From: Proteus columbae
Lineage (GTDB): Bacteria; Pseudomonadota; Gammaproteobacteria; Enterobacterales; Enterobacteriaceae
Length of the DNA: 64,000 nucleotides
NCBI RefSeq assembly: GCF_002777965.1
Contig: NZ_NGVR01000014.1
Span: forward strand, 1 to 64,000
Reading direction: 5' to 3'
Position numbers and translations under genes: made by a program. This document shows positions 38,013-47,679 of this stretch, piece by piece. Under the pieces are notes generated by a model that was not told where the DNA came from, did no database searches, and saw nothing but the letters and a program-made list of their open reading frames with translations. The first letter of the stretch is position 1; every line of letters starts with the position of its first letter.

Positions 38013-38474
38013 TTATTTTTGATCGCAAACTGGTGGAATAAAGGCAACACCCATATCCCAAGGCTGTTCAATCCATGTATTTTGCGGAATATCAACCACA
38101 AAATCATCCACTAAAGGACGCCCTTCTGGTTTTGCAAAGATAGTAACAAAATGCGCTTTTGGATACATCTCACGGATAACTTTAGCCGTACCACCAGTAT
38201 CGACTAAATCGTCAACAACGATAAAGCCTTCACCATCACCTTCTGCTTTTTTTAAGATTTTGAGGTCACGCTGATGATCATGGTCATAGCTAGAAATACA
38301 GACTGTATCCACATGACGGATACCTAATTCACGAGCAAGTAATGCAGCAGGGACTAATCCCCCACGGCTGACAGCAATAATGCCTGTCCACTGTTCGACT
38401 GGTAATAAACGTTGCGCCAATTGACGGGCATGTATTTGCAACATATCCCACGTTACAACATATTTTTCGCTCAT
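38013..38474 (-). CDS. gpt: Xanthine-guanine phosphoribosyltransferase
   Basis: Salvages guanine, xanthine and hypoxanthine to nucleotides with PRPP. 153 residues. The PRPP-binding motif is [14 protein letters not shown] (near 85-98), and [19 protein letters not shown] is the flexible-loop region. Peripheral membrane enzyme in E. coli. Divergent from pepD, as in E. coli. Confidence 0.97.
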   Translation of the reverse strand: MSEKYVVTWDMLQIHARQLAQRLLPVEQWTGIIAVSRGGLVPAALLARELGIRHVDTVCISSYDHDHQRDLKILKKAEGDGEGFIVVDDLVDTGGTAKVIREMYPKAHFVTIFAKPEGRPLVDDFVVDIPQNTWIEQPWDMGVAFIPPVCDQK

Positions 38475-38827
38475 AATATTGTGATCCTAGCTACTTAGAT
38501 TTCGAGAGAAGCTTTTTTGCGGAAAAAAAGGTTGCGCGAGATTATAGTGATTTGAGCACCTAAAAACCAGAGAAAACGTGAAAACAGGTGAGATTATCCT
38601 TATTTTTTTCTGTAATGTCTTTTTCTGATTAAAAAATGAACCATATAAAAAATGAATACAAAATAGAGATCTAATTTCTTAGATAGAGATGTGAATAGAA
38701 TGACGCATTCATCAGAAGAAAGTGATATTCTCAACTATATCGGCGTATAACGCTCAGAATAATAAAGCTAACCCTTAAAAAAGCGGTAGGCTATCAATAA
38801 CACAGATGCTGTTAGAGGAGATCCATC
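38475..38827. other. Intergenic region between gpt and pepD
   Basis: 353 bp with no gene. It must hold the divergent promoters of gpt and pepD, but I could not assign one with confidence. No hairpin with a T run or long repeat stands out. Confidence 0.5.
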
Positions 38828-40285
38828 GTGTCTGAACTATCTACTCTATCCCCACAACCACTATGGGATATTTTTGCAAAAATTTGTTCGATTCCACATC
38901 CATCACATCATGAAGAAGCCTTAGCTTCCCATATTCTTTCTTGGGCAAGTGAAAAAGGTCTTTTTGTACAGCGCGATGCAGTTGGCAATATTTTAATTCG
39001 TAAACCAGCAACCAAAGGCATGGAAGATCGTAAAGCCGTTGTTTTACAAGCACACTTAGATATGGTGCCACAAAAAAACAACGATACTGTTCACGACTTC
39101 ACTAAAGATCCGATTCAACCTTACATTGACGGCGAATGGATCAAAGCGAAAGGCACAACACTAGGTGCTGATAATGGCGTAGGTATGGCATCTGCATTGG
39201 CTGTTTTAGCTGACGACACCGTTAAGCACGGCCCATTAGAAGTACTGCTAACTATGACTGAAGAAACAGGCATGGATGGTGCGTTTGGTTTACAACCAGG
39301 TTGGTTACAAGCTGATATTCTTATCAACACAGACTCTGAAGAAGAAGGCGAAATCTACATGGGTTGTGCGGGTGGTATTGATGTTAAAACCACAGTAAGC
39401 CTTTCTTACGATGCAATCCCAGCTGGCCACGTTGTTAAACAACTGGTTCTAAAAGGATTAAATGGTGGTCACTCTGGTGGTGATATCCATTTGGGTTTAG
39501 GTAACGCCAATAAATTATTAGCGCGTTTCTTAGCGGGTCATGCAGAAGAATTATCACTGAAATTAATTGATTTCCACGGTGGTACACTGCGTAATGCTAT
39601 TCCTCGTGAAGCAAACATTGTTTTTGCAATTCCAGCGGATAAAGCAAGCCAACTAGATGCAGTAAAAGCAAAATTTGAAGCGCTGTTAAAAACTGAATTA
39701 GCTATTGCTGAAAAAAATCTGAAAGTTGAATTAGTTGATACAACAACAGATAAAAAAGTTTTCACAACAGATTGCCAAGAACGCTTAATCAATCTACTTA
39801 ATGCAATGCCAAATGGCGTTATTCGTATGAGTGACGACGTTGAAGGTGTTGTTGAAACTTCATTAAACGTAGGTGTTGTTAGCATTGTTGACGATAAAGT
39901 AGAGATCCTATGCTTAATTCGTTCTCTGATTGATAGCGGTAAAACTTATGTTGTTAGCATGCTGACAGCATTAGCAAAACTGGCTAAAGCAGATATCGAA
40001 ACCAAAGGCGGTTACCCTGGTTGGAAACCAGATGCAGGCTCTCCTGTTATGCATTTAGTTCGTGACACTTACCAACAACTGTTTGATAAAGTGCCAAACA
40101 TCATGGTTATCCACGCAGGTCTTGAGTGTGGTCTGTTCAAAAAACCTTACCCAGATATGGACATGGTTTCTATTGGACCAACAATCCGTGGTGCTCACTC
40201 ACCAGACGAACGCGTTCACATTAAGAGCGTCGGTCAATACTGGCAATTATTAACTGCGATTTTAAAAGCAATCCCTGCTAAATAA
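38828..40285 (+). CDS. pepD: Aminoacyl-histidine dipeptidase (peptidase D)
   Basis: Zinc dipeptidase of the M20 family that cleaves carnosine-type Xaa-His and other dipeptides. 485 residues (E. coli 485). Metal ligands are visible: LQAHLDMVPQ (His and Asp), GADNGVGMA, MTEETGMDGAFGL (the catalytic Glu pair) and INTDSEEEGEIYMGCAGG. The start is GTG at 38828 with a strong GAGGAG upstream, the same start type as E. coli. Confidence 0.97.
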   Translation: MSELSTLSPQPLWDIFAKICSIPHPSHHEEALASHILSWASEKGLFVQRDAVGNILIRKPATKGMEDRKAVVLQAHLDMVPQKNNDTVHDFTKDPIQPYIDGEWIKAKGTTLGADNGVGMASALAVLADDTVKHGPLEVLLTMTEETGMDGAFGLQPGWLQADILINTDSEEEGEIYMGCAGGIDVKTTVSLSYDAIPAGHVVKQLVLKGLNGGHSGGDIHLGLGNANKLLARFLAGHAEELSLKLIDFHGGTLRNAIPREANIVFAIPADKASQLDAVKAKFEALLKTELAIAEKNLKVELVDTTTDKKVFTTDCQERLINLLNAMPNGVIRMSDDVEGVVETSLNVGVVSIVDDKVEILCLIRSLIDSGKTYVVSMLTALAKLAKADIETKGGYPGWKPDAGSPVMHLVRDTYQQLFDKVPNIMVIHAGLECGLFKKPYPDMDMVSIGPTIRGAHSPDERVHIKSVGQYWQLLTAILKAIPAK

Positions 40286-40302
40286 TCTCGCTTTAGTGTT
40301 AA

Positions 40303-40335
40303 TAATGAAACCCGCTTAATTGGCGGGTTTTTTTG
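40303..40335 (+). terminator. Terminator of pepD
   Basis: AAACCCGC pairs with GCGGGTTT across TTAATTG and is followed by TTTTT, about 20 nt past the pepD stop. Confidence 0.85.
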
Positions 40336-40485
40336 TGGCTAAACCATCACAAAAAATAATTTATCCCTCCCAATTACATCTTATTTACCTTAAAGATCAT
40401 AATTTATTCCTCATATAGCCAATTTCATAATTGCTTATTCCATTATGGAATAAAAAATAAATCTTAATAAATTAAACTTATAGAA

Positions 40486-40506
40486 TGCTAATCATTATCA
40501 TTAGCA
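40486..40506. promoter_or_regulatory. Fur box upstream of the TonB-dependent receptor
   Basis: TGCTAATCATTATCA (40486-40500) fits the 7-1-7 Fur motif TGATAATNATTATCA with one mismatch, and the flank continues with ATTAGCA, giving palindromic ends. It predicts repression by Fur-Fe2+ and induction under iron starvation. Confidence 0.85.
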
Positions 40507-40580
40507 TTAATATTTTCGGAGTGATATTTTCATGGCTTCTGCATTTAAAGTTAAATAATAAAAAACCAAAGGGTTCTATT

Positions 40581-42743
40581 GTGTCTAATAAAAATTGCGT
40601 TACTAGCGTTTTTCTCGCCTTACCTCTAAGTTTGCTCTCTGTTCAAATTCATGCAGCAGTCAATAAAAATGTACCTGAAAAGATAATTGTTACGGCATCT
40701 CCATCACAAGATCCTCAAGCACCTGTTTCCGGTTTTGTAGCAACAAAAACATTATCAACAAACAAAACACCCACTGAAATTGAAAAAACACCGCAATCCA
40801 TTAGCGTGATCACCCGTGATCAAATGGACGCTCAAGATGTCAGTTCAGTTTCTCAGGCGTTACGTTATACACCCGGAGTTTTCACAGAATATCGCGGAAG
40901 TTCTAATCGTAATGATGAGGTTTTTATTCGTGGATACAGTTACGCACCACGTTTTCTTGACGGTCTAAGCTATGGAATGGGAGCTTCATCGTCAACTGGC
41001 GCAATTGATCCATGGTTATTAGAGCGTGTTGAAGTTGTTAGAGGGCCTGCATCTGTTCTTTATGGCCAAGTAAACCCAGGTGGCCTTGTTGCAATGACCA
41101 GTAAAAGACCAACTGCATCCCCTATTCGTCACATTCAAGTACGTGCAGGCAATGATAAATTAGCAGAAACCGCTTTTGATTTTGCAGGGGCATTAAGTGA
41201 TGATAATCGTGTGCTTTATCGTCTAAACGGTATTGCAAAAACACAACACACCCAGATAAAAAACTATAAAGAAGAACGTTTTGCACTTGCTCCTGCTATT
41301 ACTTTCTTGCCTAATGAACAAACTCGCTTAACGCTATTAAGCTTTATTCAACAAGAGCCTGAAGCGGGATATCGTAATTTTTTACCTGCCTATGGTACAG
41401 TTAAAAGCACGCCAGCTGGTACTATTCCCTTTAATTTTGATGTCAACAATCCCGATTACCATAAATCATGGCGTCAACAATATGGTATAGGCTATGAATT
41501 CGAACACGAATTTAATGACTCACTAAAAATTGTACAAAATGCTCGATATAGCCATATTAATCAAAAATATAAATATCTTGTATTTGGATCTTTAAGAAAA
41601 GATAACCCTTATGTCCTTGAACGCCGAGCGCAACAAGAGCAACGCGAAACAGATACTTTAGGTATAGATACTCGTTTACAAGCCGACTTTACTACTGCAA
41701 AACTTAATCATACTATGATTGCTGGCATTGATTATCAGTGGAGTAAAGATCAAGATAATTTACTCCGTGCTATGGGGCCTGAATACGATCTTGATTGGCG
41801 TGATCCTAATTATCACTATCCAATTGATATGAGCTTACAAAAACCCGCAACCGATCAGCTACAAAAACGTGATCAAATCGGGTTGTATCTACAAGATCAG
41901 ATCCAATGGAAAAATTGGATCTTACTTGCAGGTTTACGCCAAGATTGGGCTCAAGTTAGAACTCATGATTTCTTAGCTAAAAGCTACGATCAGCAAGATG
42001 ATCATAAGTTAACGGGTCGCGCCGGACTTTTATATTCTTTTGATAATGGTATTTCTCCTTATATTAGTTACAGCACCTCGTTTGAACCTAATTTACAAAC
42101 TCGCCGCGCACCAGGAAGTGCCCCTTTTGAACCTAGCGAAGGTCGTCAATTAGAAGCTGGTATTAAATACCTCACACCAAATGAACAAACATTGGCAACA
42201 CTCTCTATTTATCAATTACAACAACGCAATGTGACCAACTACAATGCTGAAAAAGCGTATTTTGAACCGGTGGGTGAAATTAGAAGTCGTGGTATTGAAG
42301 CGCAAATTAATAGCCAATTAACTGAAAATATTTCATTTATCAGCAGTTATGCTTATACCGATACCGAAGTAAGAAAAACCATTATTGCAGGAACACAAGG
42401 AAAAGAACTCCCTAGAGTACCTAAGCATATGGCATCACTTTGGGGTCAATATGATGAAACATCTGGGTTATTTAATGGGGCTAAAGCCGGTGTGGGTGTG
42501 AGATATGTGGGTGTATCTCAAGGCGATACCAAAAATACAATCAGTGTACCAGCTGTTACTCTTTATGATGCAATGATTGGATATTCATTAGGTGAGCTAT
42601 CACCTTCTTTAAAAGGTGCTGAAATTCAACTTAATATGAATAATATTGCGAATAAACACTATGTTGCATCTTGTGCTGGTGATACTGCATGCTTTTATGG
42701 GATCGGCAGAACTATGACAGCAACAATGAATTATCGCTGGTAA
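40581..42743 (+). CDS. TonB-dependent siderophore receptor (FhuA/FoxA-like)
   Basis: Outer membrane active transporter for a ferric siderophore, probably hydroxamate type by similarity to FhuA/FoxA proteins. The start is set at GTG 40581 (AAAGGG eight bases upstream), giving MSNKNCVTSVFLALPLSLL, a proper signal peptide ending in QIHA. The longer frame from 40485 would translate the Fur box. Next come a TonB box-like KIIVTASP, the plug domain (PQSISVITRDQMDAQDV, VEVVRGPASVLYGQVNPGG) and a 22-strand barrel ending in aromatic NYRW. A Cys pair in VASCAGDTACFYG near the end is typical of this group. Ligand not determined. Confidence 0.9.
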   Translation: MSNKNCVTSVFLALPLSLLSVQIHAAVNKNVPEKIIVTASPSQDPQAPVSGFVATKTLSTNKTPTEIEKTPQSISVITRDQMDAQDVSSVSQALRYTPGVFTEYRGSSNRNDEVFIRGYSYAPRFLDGLSYGMGASSSTGAIDPWLLERVEVVRGPASVLYGQVNPGGLVAMTSKRPTASPIRHIQVRAGNDKLAETAFDFAGALSDDNRVLYRLNGIAKTQHTQIKNYKEERFALAPAITFLPNEQTRLTLLSFIQQEPEAGYRNFLPAYGTVKSTPAGTIPFNFDVNNPDYHKSWRQQYGIGYEFEHEFNDSLKIVQNARYSHINQKYKYLVFGSLRKDNPYVLERRAQQEQRETDTLGIDTRLQADFTTAKLNHTMIAGIDYQWSKDQDNLLRAMGPEYDLDWRDPNYHYPIDMSLQKPATDQLQKRDQIGLYLQDQIQWKNWILLAGLRQDWAQVRTHDFLAKSYDQQDDHKLTGRAGLLYSFDNGISPYISYSTSFEPNLQTRRAPGSAPFEPSEGRQLEAGIKYLTPNEQTLATLSIYQLQQRNVTNYNAEKAYFEPVGEIRSRGIEAQINSQLTENISFISSYAYTDTEVRKTIIAGTQGKELPRVPKHMASLWGQYDETSGLFNGAKAGVGVRYVGVSQGDTKNTISVPAVTLYDAMIGYSLGELSPSLKGAEIQLNMNNIANKHYVASCAGDTACFYGIGRTMTATMNYRW

Positions 42744-42788
42744 TACCATATAGATTAACTAAATAAATTAACTACATAAATTAACTGC

Positions 42789-42832
42789 ATTAACCATAGC
42801 CTGCCTGTTGATCGGCTATGGTTTTTTTAATT
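42789..42832. terminator. Terminator between the receptor gene and dinB
   Basis: AACCATAGCC pairs with GGCTATGGTT across a 12-base loop and is followed by TTTTTT on the plus strand. On the minus strand the flank is AT-rich, so it may serve dinB too. Confidence 0.78.
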
Positions 42833-42833
42833 T

Positions 42834-43889
42834 TTATAGTGCTAAAAGAAGTTGTCGTTCTATTTGTGGATCTTGTAAGGTGACATGAAATCCGATTAGT
42901 CGCACACCTCGACCATTTCGGCGCTCATGCCATGCTTGGTAGGCAATATTTATTAAATCGGCTTTTTCTAAAATAGGATGAGTATGCTCTTGTGTCGTTA
43001 ATTGAAAATCATCAAATTTTAGTTTAACACCTTGCCTTGCTATCCTTAAATCGGGTTTCACTTTTGTGAGTCGCCTTTCTAATTCGCTATATAACCCATC
43101 AAGTAATGCCAAGCAATCATCCCAAGAATTAATATCTGAGGCAAAAGTACGTTCAACTCCAACTGATTTTCTAAGTCTATCAGGGTTAATTTCACGCTCA
43201 TCGATGCCATGACTGCGTTCCCATAAATTTTGACCAAACTTCCCAAACACTTTTACCAAAGAAATAATATCAGTACGACGAATATCAGCACACGTTTCTA
43301 AGCCCATTTCTTGCAAGCGAGCAAATGTCACCTTACCTACACCCGGTATTTTATTTAGCGGTAATTTTAAAATAAAATCATCGACTTGCTCAGGTGTAAT
43401 AACAAATTGCCCATTGGGTTTGTTGATATCAGAGGCAATTTTTGCGAGAAATTTAATCGGTGCAATACCTGCGGATGCAGTGAGATTTAACTCATCAAAA
43501 ATTTGTTGGCGAATTTCTTGAGCCATCAACGTTGCTGAGCCTTGACAATGCTTACTGTCAGATACATCAAGGTAAGCTTCATCAAGTGAAAGAGGTTCAA
43601 TAAGGTGGGTATAACGAGAAAAGATTTGGCGGATCTTCGCTGATGTCTCTTTATAAAGAGCCATTCTGCCGGGTAAAACTTTTAAGTGAGGACATAACTT
43701 CAACGCTGTTGCCGTTGACATAGCACTACGGACGCCAAAACGACGGGCAGGATAATTCGCTGTGCAGATGACACCTCGGCTAGAAGCATTGCCTCCAACC
43801 GCAATTGGGATCTCTTTTAGTGCTGGATTATCTCGCATTTCAATCGCAGCATAAAAACAATCCATATCAACATGAATAATTTTACGCAT
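42834..43889 (-). CDS. dinB: DNA polymerase IV (DinB, Y family)
   Basis: Translesion polymerase, 351 residues, the same as E. coli. Catalytic acidic residues are in IIHVDMDCFYAAIE (Asp 8) and LSLDEAYLDVSDS (Asp 103, Glu 104). The Tyr in CFYAAIE takes the steric-gate position region. The C terminus ERQLLLAL resembles the beta-clamp binding tail of E. coli DinB (QMERQLVLGL). SOS-regulated by the upstream LexA box. Confidence 0.97.
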   Translation of the reverse strand: MRKIIHVDMDCFYAAIEMRDNPALKEIPIAVGGNASSRGVICTANYPARRFGVRSAMSTATALKLCPHLKVLPGRMALYKETSAKIRQIFSRYTHLIEPLSLDEAYLDVSDSKHCQGSATLMAQEIRQQIFDELNLTASAGIAPIKFLAKIASDINKPNGQFVITPEQVDDFILKLPLNKIPGVGKVTFARLQEMGLETCADIRRTDIISLVKVFGKFGQNLWERSHGIDEREINPDRLRKSVGVERTFASDINSWDDCLALLDGLYSELERRLTKVKPDLRIARQGVKLKFDDFQLTTQEHTHPILEKADLINIAYQAWHERRNGRGVRLIGFHVTLQDPQIERQLLLAL

Positions 43890-43910
43890 ACAATCACCTC
43901 ACTTTATTTA

Positions 43911-43926
43911 CTGTTTAAATATACAG
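43911..43926. promoter_or_regulatory. SOS (LexA) box of dinB
   Basis: CTGTTTAAATATACAG fits CTGT-N8-ACAG exactly and sits 22 nt upstream of the dinB start, flanked by A/T. dinB is a classical LexA target. Confidence 0.92.
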
Positions 43927-44121
43927 TAAATAAATATTAACTACAATTTTTATTCCTTCTCATCTCCCTCTATTGAGGTGTATTTCTCATAAAATCTGAA
44001 TTAGTCTGTTTATTTATAGAATTGTCACAAAGTGATGATAGATTGTTTTAGCTCTTTGATTAATTACATTAATTTTAAATATTGTTTTGTAACTACATAT
44101 AAAACAAGGAAATAATTTTTC

Positions 44122-44994
44122 ATGATCAAATTATTCATCACTATTTCTCTCTTTTTTTATTCTGTAATTCTTATGGCATCTCCTAAAATTATCGCACATC
44201 GTGGTGGCACAGCTGATGCCCCTGAAAATACTGAAATTGCTATAAAAACAGCTCTCTCTAATCAAGCTGATGCAATTTGGATCACTATTCAATTATCAAA
44301 AGATAATATTCCTGTTCTTTATCGTCCTAGTGATTTAAAAAGCTTAACGAATGGGCAAGGTAGTATTTCTGACTTTACTGCACAGCAACTCAAGCAATGG
44401 GATGCGGGATATAAATTTGGTGAAGCACAACAGTTTCCGTATCGAAATAAAGGTGTCACTATTCCGACATTGGATGAAATATTAACTCAATTCCCTACAA
44501 CACAGTTTTATCTTGATTTAAAATCACCAGATGCTGATCCAGCAATCCAAGGTGAAGCATTAACCACTGTACTTCGTAATCATAACGCACTAGATAGAAC
44601 CCGCGTTTATTCTACAAATACCGCATTTCTTGATGTCTTACCGACTAATGTACAACGTTTTGAAAGCCGTGATATCACTCGTGATATTTTGGCTAATATC
44701 ACAATGAGCCATGTTTGCTTACTACCTGAAAATTTAGATATTACTCGCTGGTATGGGCTTGAACTTCACCGCAAAGTAGAAGTCGTTGAGAAATACACAT
44801 TAGGTGAAGCACGCTCAGCATCTATTCTGAGTTGGGATAAAGATGCTATGTCTTGTTTTCGTGCTGGTGGTAATGCTCATATTGTTCTTTTTGGGATCAA
44901 TACAGAGAAAGATTATATTCAAGCCACAGAACTAGGTGCTGATGCAGTTATGGTTGATTCACCCGCAAATATGAAAGCATTTAGAAAAGAGTAA
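44122..44994 (+). CDS. Exported glycerophosphodiester phosphodiesterase-family protein with altered active site
   Basis: 290 residues with a signal peptide (MIKLFITISLFFYSVILMA) and the GDPD TIM-barrel start IIAHRGGTADAPENTEIAI. In active GDPD enzymes the next motif carries metal ligands E-x-D and then HD. Here the matching stretch reads AIWITIQLSKDNIPVLYRPSDL, so Glu and Asp are replaced by Trp and Thr, and His-Asp by Arg-Pro. LDLKSPDADPA keeps the later acidic motif. It may be inactive, use another substrate, or belong to a variant subfamily. Monocistronic, between dinB and nqr, closed by a terminator. Confidence 0.8.
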   Translation: MIKLFITISLFFYSVILMASPKIIAHRGGTADAPENTEIAIKTALSNQADAIWITIQLSKDNIPVLYRPSDLKSLTNGQGSISDFTAQQLKQWDAGYKFGEAQQFPYRNKGVTIPTLDEILTQFPTTQFYLDLKSPDADPAIQGEALTTVLRNHNALDRTRVYSTNTAFLDVLPTNVQRFESRDITRDILANITMSHVCLLPENLDITRWYGLELHRKVEVVEKYTLGEARSASILSWDKDAMSCFRAGGNAHIVLFGINTEKDYIQATELGADAVMVDSPANMKAFRKE

Positions 44995-45032
44995 GTGCCT
45001 TAGCTTTTAGCTTTGCTTCTTTAGAAAGAAAT

Positions 45033-45072
45033 AAAAAAGAGTGATGTAAACATATACACCACTCTTTTTTTA
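45033..45072. terminator. Bidirectional terminator, GDPD-like gene / nqr operon
   Basis: AAAAAAGAGTG (45033-45043) pairs with CACTCTTTTTT (45060-45070) and is flanked by T runs on both strands. It lies between two converging units. Confidence 0.8.
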
Positions 45073-45086
45073 TTTTTATATCTTAC

Positions 45087-45314
45087 TTAAAGAATTCTAT
45101 TTTTATTAAGCAATTCTTCTCTTGCTGCATCTTTTGCCATACGTTTTTTACGTGCATCACAAGGTTCGGGGCAATCACACTCTTTTTCTATGCCCATAGC
45201 ACCTAAACCGCCACAGCTACCTTGAAGGCTTTTACGTTTTACAATATAGCCTAATGCCATACCAAAGAAGGCAATCAAGAATAAGATGAAGGCAAATAGA
45301 AATATTTTTAACAT
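45087..45314 (-). CDS. nqrM: Na+-NQR maturation protein NqrM
   Basis: 75-residue protein with one N-terminal membrane helix (IFLFAFILFLIAFFGMALGYIV) and the Cys cluster SCGGLGAMGIEKECDCPEPC. NqrM is required to assemble the Fe centre held between NqrD and NqrE, presumably by delivering iron through these cysteines. The Lys/Arg-rich tail follows. Last gene of the nqr operon, 19 nt after apbE. Confidence 0.93.
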   Translation of the reverse strand: MLKIFLFAFILFLIAFFGMALGYIVKRKSLQGSCGGLGAMGIEKECDCPEPCDARKKRMAKDAAREELLNKNRIL

Positions 45315-45333
45315 AACCTTCTCTCCTTAAATT

Positions 45334-46356
45334 CTACTTTTTCAAGAATGGGGCGAATGCTTTACTATAACGCTCTTCAAACCCATTTTCAGTTTTCACT
45401 ATCATAAAGACAGGAATATTTAGCTCGTTTGCTACTGCTAACCCTTTCTCAGGTCCTAAAACATTCAATCCTGTCGAAAGACCATCAGCACTCATGCAAG
45501 TTGGCACAATCACAGTGATAGAAACGAGGTTATGTTTAATAGGATGACCTGTGGTTGGGTCAATAGTATGAGAAAAACGGACACCATTTTCTTCAAAATA
45601 ATTACGATAATCACCAGAAGTGGCTATTGAGTTATCACCCGGTTCAATAATTAACTGAACACTCTGTTTTGTGCCGTCATTCGCCGGTTTTTCAATCGCT
45701 ATACGCCAAAGCTTGTCATTACCATTCACGCCTTGGGTTCTCACTTCACCACCAATATCAACCATATAGTTAGTGATATTCTGTGAAATTAAATATTCAG
45801 CCACAGCATCAACACCATAGCCTTTAGCAATTGAAGAGAGATCAACATAAAGTTCAGGGATCTTCTTAATTAATGTATTACCTTCAACAGCAAGGTAATC
45901 AATTCCAATCCACTGTTTACGTTTTTCTAATTCATCTTCAGAAGGTTGATGCGTAAATCGGCCTTCAGGGCCAAATCCCCATAAATTAACTAGCGGCCCA
46001 ACGGTCACATCCAAAGCACCATCAGTTATTTTATTAATACGGATAGCTTCACTGACTACTTTAGCTGTCGCGGGTGAAACAGGAAATGGGGTATTAATTT
46101 CACGGCTTTGATTGAAACGACTGAGTTCAGAATGAGGACGATATGTTGACATTTGATCGTTAACTTCTTCAAGGATACGATCAATCTCTGTTTGTAAGAC
46201 GTTTTGTGGAGGTGAATTACTGTCAGGAACATATTTAATCGAGTAATAAGTTCCCATGGTTTCACCTTCAAATACCTGCTGCTTTTCACCACATGCAGAT
46301 AATAGAACTAATGCAGACAGCATCACTATCCAATTTATCATCTTTCTTTTTAACAT
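45334..46356 (-). CDS. apbE: FAD:protein FMN transferase ApbE (lipoprotein)
   Basis: Attaches FMN through a phosphoester bond to Thr in NqrB and NqrC. 340 residues. The lipoprotein signal ends in LLSAC (Cys about 21), anchoring it on the periplasmic side. Motifs: GETMGTYYSIKY, LDVTVGPLVNLWGFGP, VDLSSIAKGYGVDAV, DIGGEVRTQG and SHTIDPTTGHPI. An AGAGAG precedes the ATG. Its place inside the nqr operon shows which substrates it serves. Confidence 0.96.
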   Translation of the reverse strand: MLKRKMINWIVMLSALVLLSACGEKQQVFEGETMGTYYSIKYVPDSNSPPQNVLQTEIDRILEEVNDQMSTYRPHSELSRFNQSREINTPFPVSPATAKVVSEAIRINKITDGALDVTVGPLVNLWGFGPEGRFTHQPSEDELEKRKQWIGIDYLAVEGNTLIKKIPELYVDLSSIAKGYGVDAVAEYLISQNITNYMVDIGGEVRTQGVNGNDKLWRIAIEKPANDGTKQSVQLIIEPGDNSIATSGDYRNYFEENGVRFSHTIDPTTGHPIKHNLVSITVIVPTCMSADGLSTGLNVLGPEKGLAVANELNIPVFMIVKTENGFEERYSKAFAPFLKK

Positions 46357-46436
46357 AACTCTCTCTTCTGATCATGAGCGCCCACATAAGTGGGCGCTTG
46401 TCATTTCATTCATTTATGCTTTATCGGAAGTTAGGA

Positions 46437-47663
46437 TCAACCCCCAAAGTCATCCAGCATAATGTTTTCATCTTCAACGCCTAAATCTTTGAGCATTTTA
46501 ATAACTGCTGCGTTCATCACTGGCGGTCCACACATATAGAATTCACAATCTTCTGGTGCTGGATGATTTTTGAGGTAGTTCTCAAACAACACATTGTGAA
46601 TAAATCCAGTATAGCCAGTCCAATTATCTTCAGGCAATGCATCTGAAAGCGCGACATTCCATGTGAAGTTTTCATTTTCTTTTGCAAGCATATCGAAATC
46701 TTCGGTGTAGAACATTTCACGAACAGAACGCGCACCATACCAGAAGCTGATTTTACGTTTAGAATGTAAGCGTTTTAATTGGTCGAAGATATGTGAGCGC
46801 ATTGGCGCCATACCCGCACCACCACCAATAAAGATCATCTCAGCATCGGTTTTCTTAGCAAAGAATTCACCAAATGGCCCTGAAATTGTCACCTTATCAC
46901 CTGGTTTTAATGACCAAATATACGATGACATAATTCCTGGTGGTACATCAGGATTACGTGGTGGAGGTGTTGCAATACGCACGTTTAACATGATGATGCC
47001 ATGCTCTTCAGGGTAATTTGCCATTGAATAAGCACGTACTGTGGTTTCTTTAACATCAGAAACATAACGGAACAAATTAAATTTATCCCAATCTTCACGA
47101 TACTCTTCTGGTACATCAAAATCTTCATAACGTACCGTATGAGGAGGACATTCGATTTGAATAAATCCACCAGCACGGAAAGGTACAACCTCACCTTCAG
47201 GGATTTTTAACACTAATTCTTTAATGAAAGTGGCTTTATTATCATTTGAGATAACTTCACATTCCCACTTTTTAACACCAAAGATTTCTTCCGGTAATTC
47301 TAATTTCAGGTTGTTTTTTACGTTTACCTGACACGCTAAACGACAACCTTCTTTAGCTTCACGTTTGTTAATATGTGAAAGTTCTGTTGGTAAAATATCA
47401 CCACCACCTTCCAGCACCTTAACGCGACACTGGCCACAAGAGCCACCGCCACCGCAAGCTGATGAAATAAAAATACCTTCGTTTGATAATACGTTAAGTA
47501 ATTTATCACCTGCTGGTGCATCAAAACTTTTGTCTGGGTCTCCATTGACCTCAACTGAAATATCCCCTGTATTGACCAGTTTTGATTTTGCAAACAAAAT
47601 CAACGCTGTTAATACCAATACAATCAGGGTAAACATCACGACACCTAGAATAATTATATCCAT
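46437..47663 (-). CDS. nqrF: Na+-NQR subunit F (NADH dehydrogenase subunit)
   Basis: Electron entry subunit: oxidises NADH and passes electrons through FAD and a 2Fe-2S cluster. 408 residues. One N-terminal membrane helix, a plant-type ferredoxin domain with [10 protein letters not shown] (plus a later Cys in CRLAC), an FAD-binding segment ([13 protein letters not shown]) and an NAD-binding domain ([17 protein letters not shown]). It ends with MLDDFGG, as the family does. 80 nt separate it from apbE. Confidence 0.97.
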   Translation of the reverse strand: MDIIILGVVMFTLIVLVLTALILFAKSKLVNTGDISVEVNGDPDKSFDAPAGDKLLNVLSNEGIFISSACGGGGSCGQCRVKVLEGGGDILPTELSHINKREAKEGCRLACQVNVKNNLKLELPEEIFGVKKWECEVISNDNKATFIKELVLKIPEGEVVPFRAGGFIQIECPPHTVRYEDFDVPEEYREDWDKFNLFRYVSDVKETTVRAYSMANYPEEHGIIMLNVRIATPPPRNPDVPPGIMSSYIWSLKPGDKVTISGPFGEFFAKKTDAEMIFIGGGAGMAPMRSHIFDQLKRLHSKRKISFWYGARSVREMFYTEDFDMLAKENENFTWNVALSDALPEDNWTGYTGFIHNVLFENYLKNHPAPEDCEFYMCGPPVMNAAVIKMLKDLGVEDENIMLDDFGG

Positions 47664-47679
47664 GAGTTCTTCTCACCCT

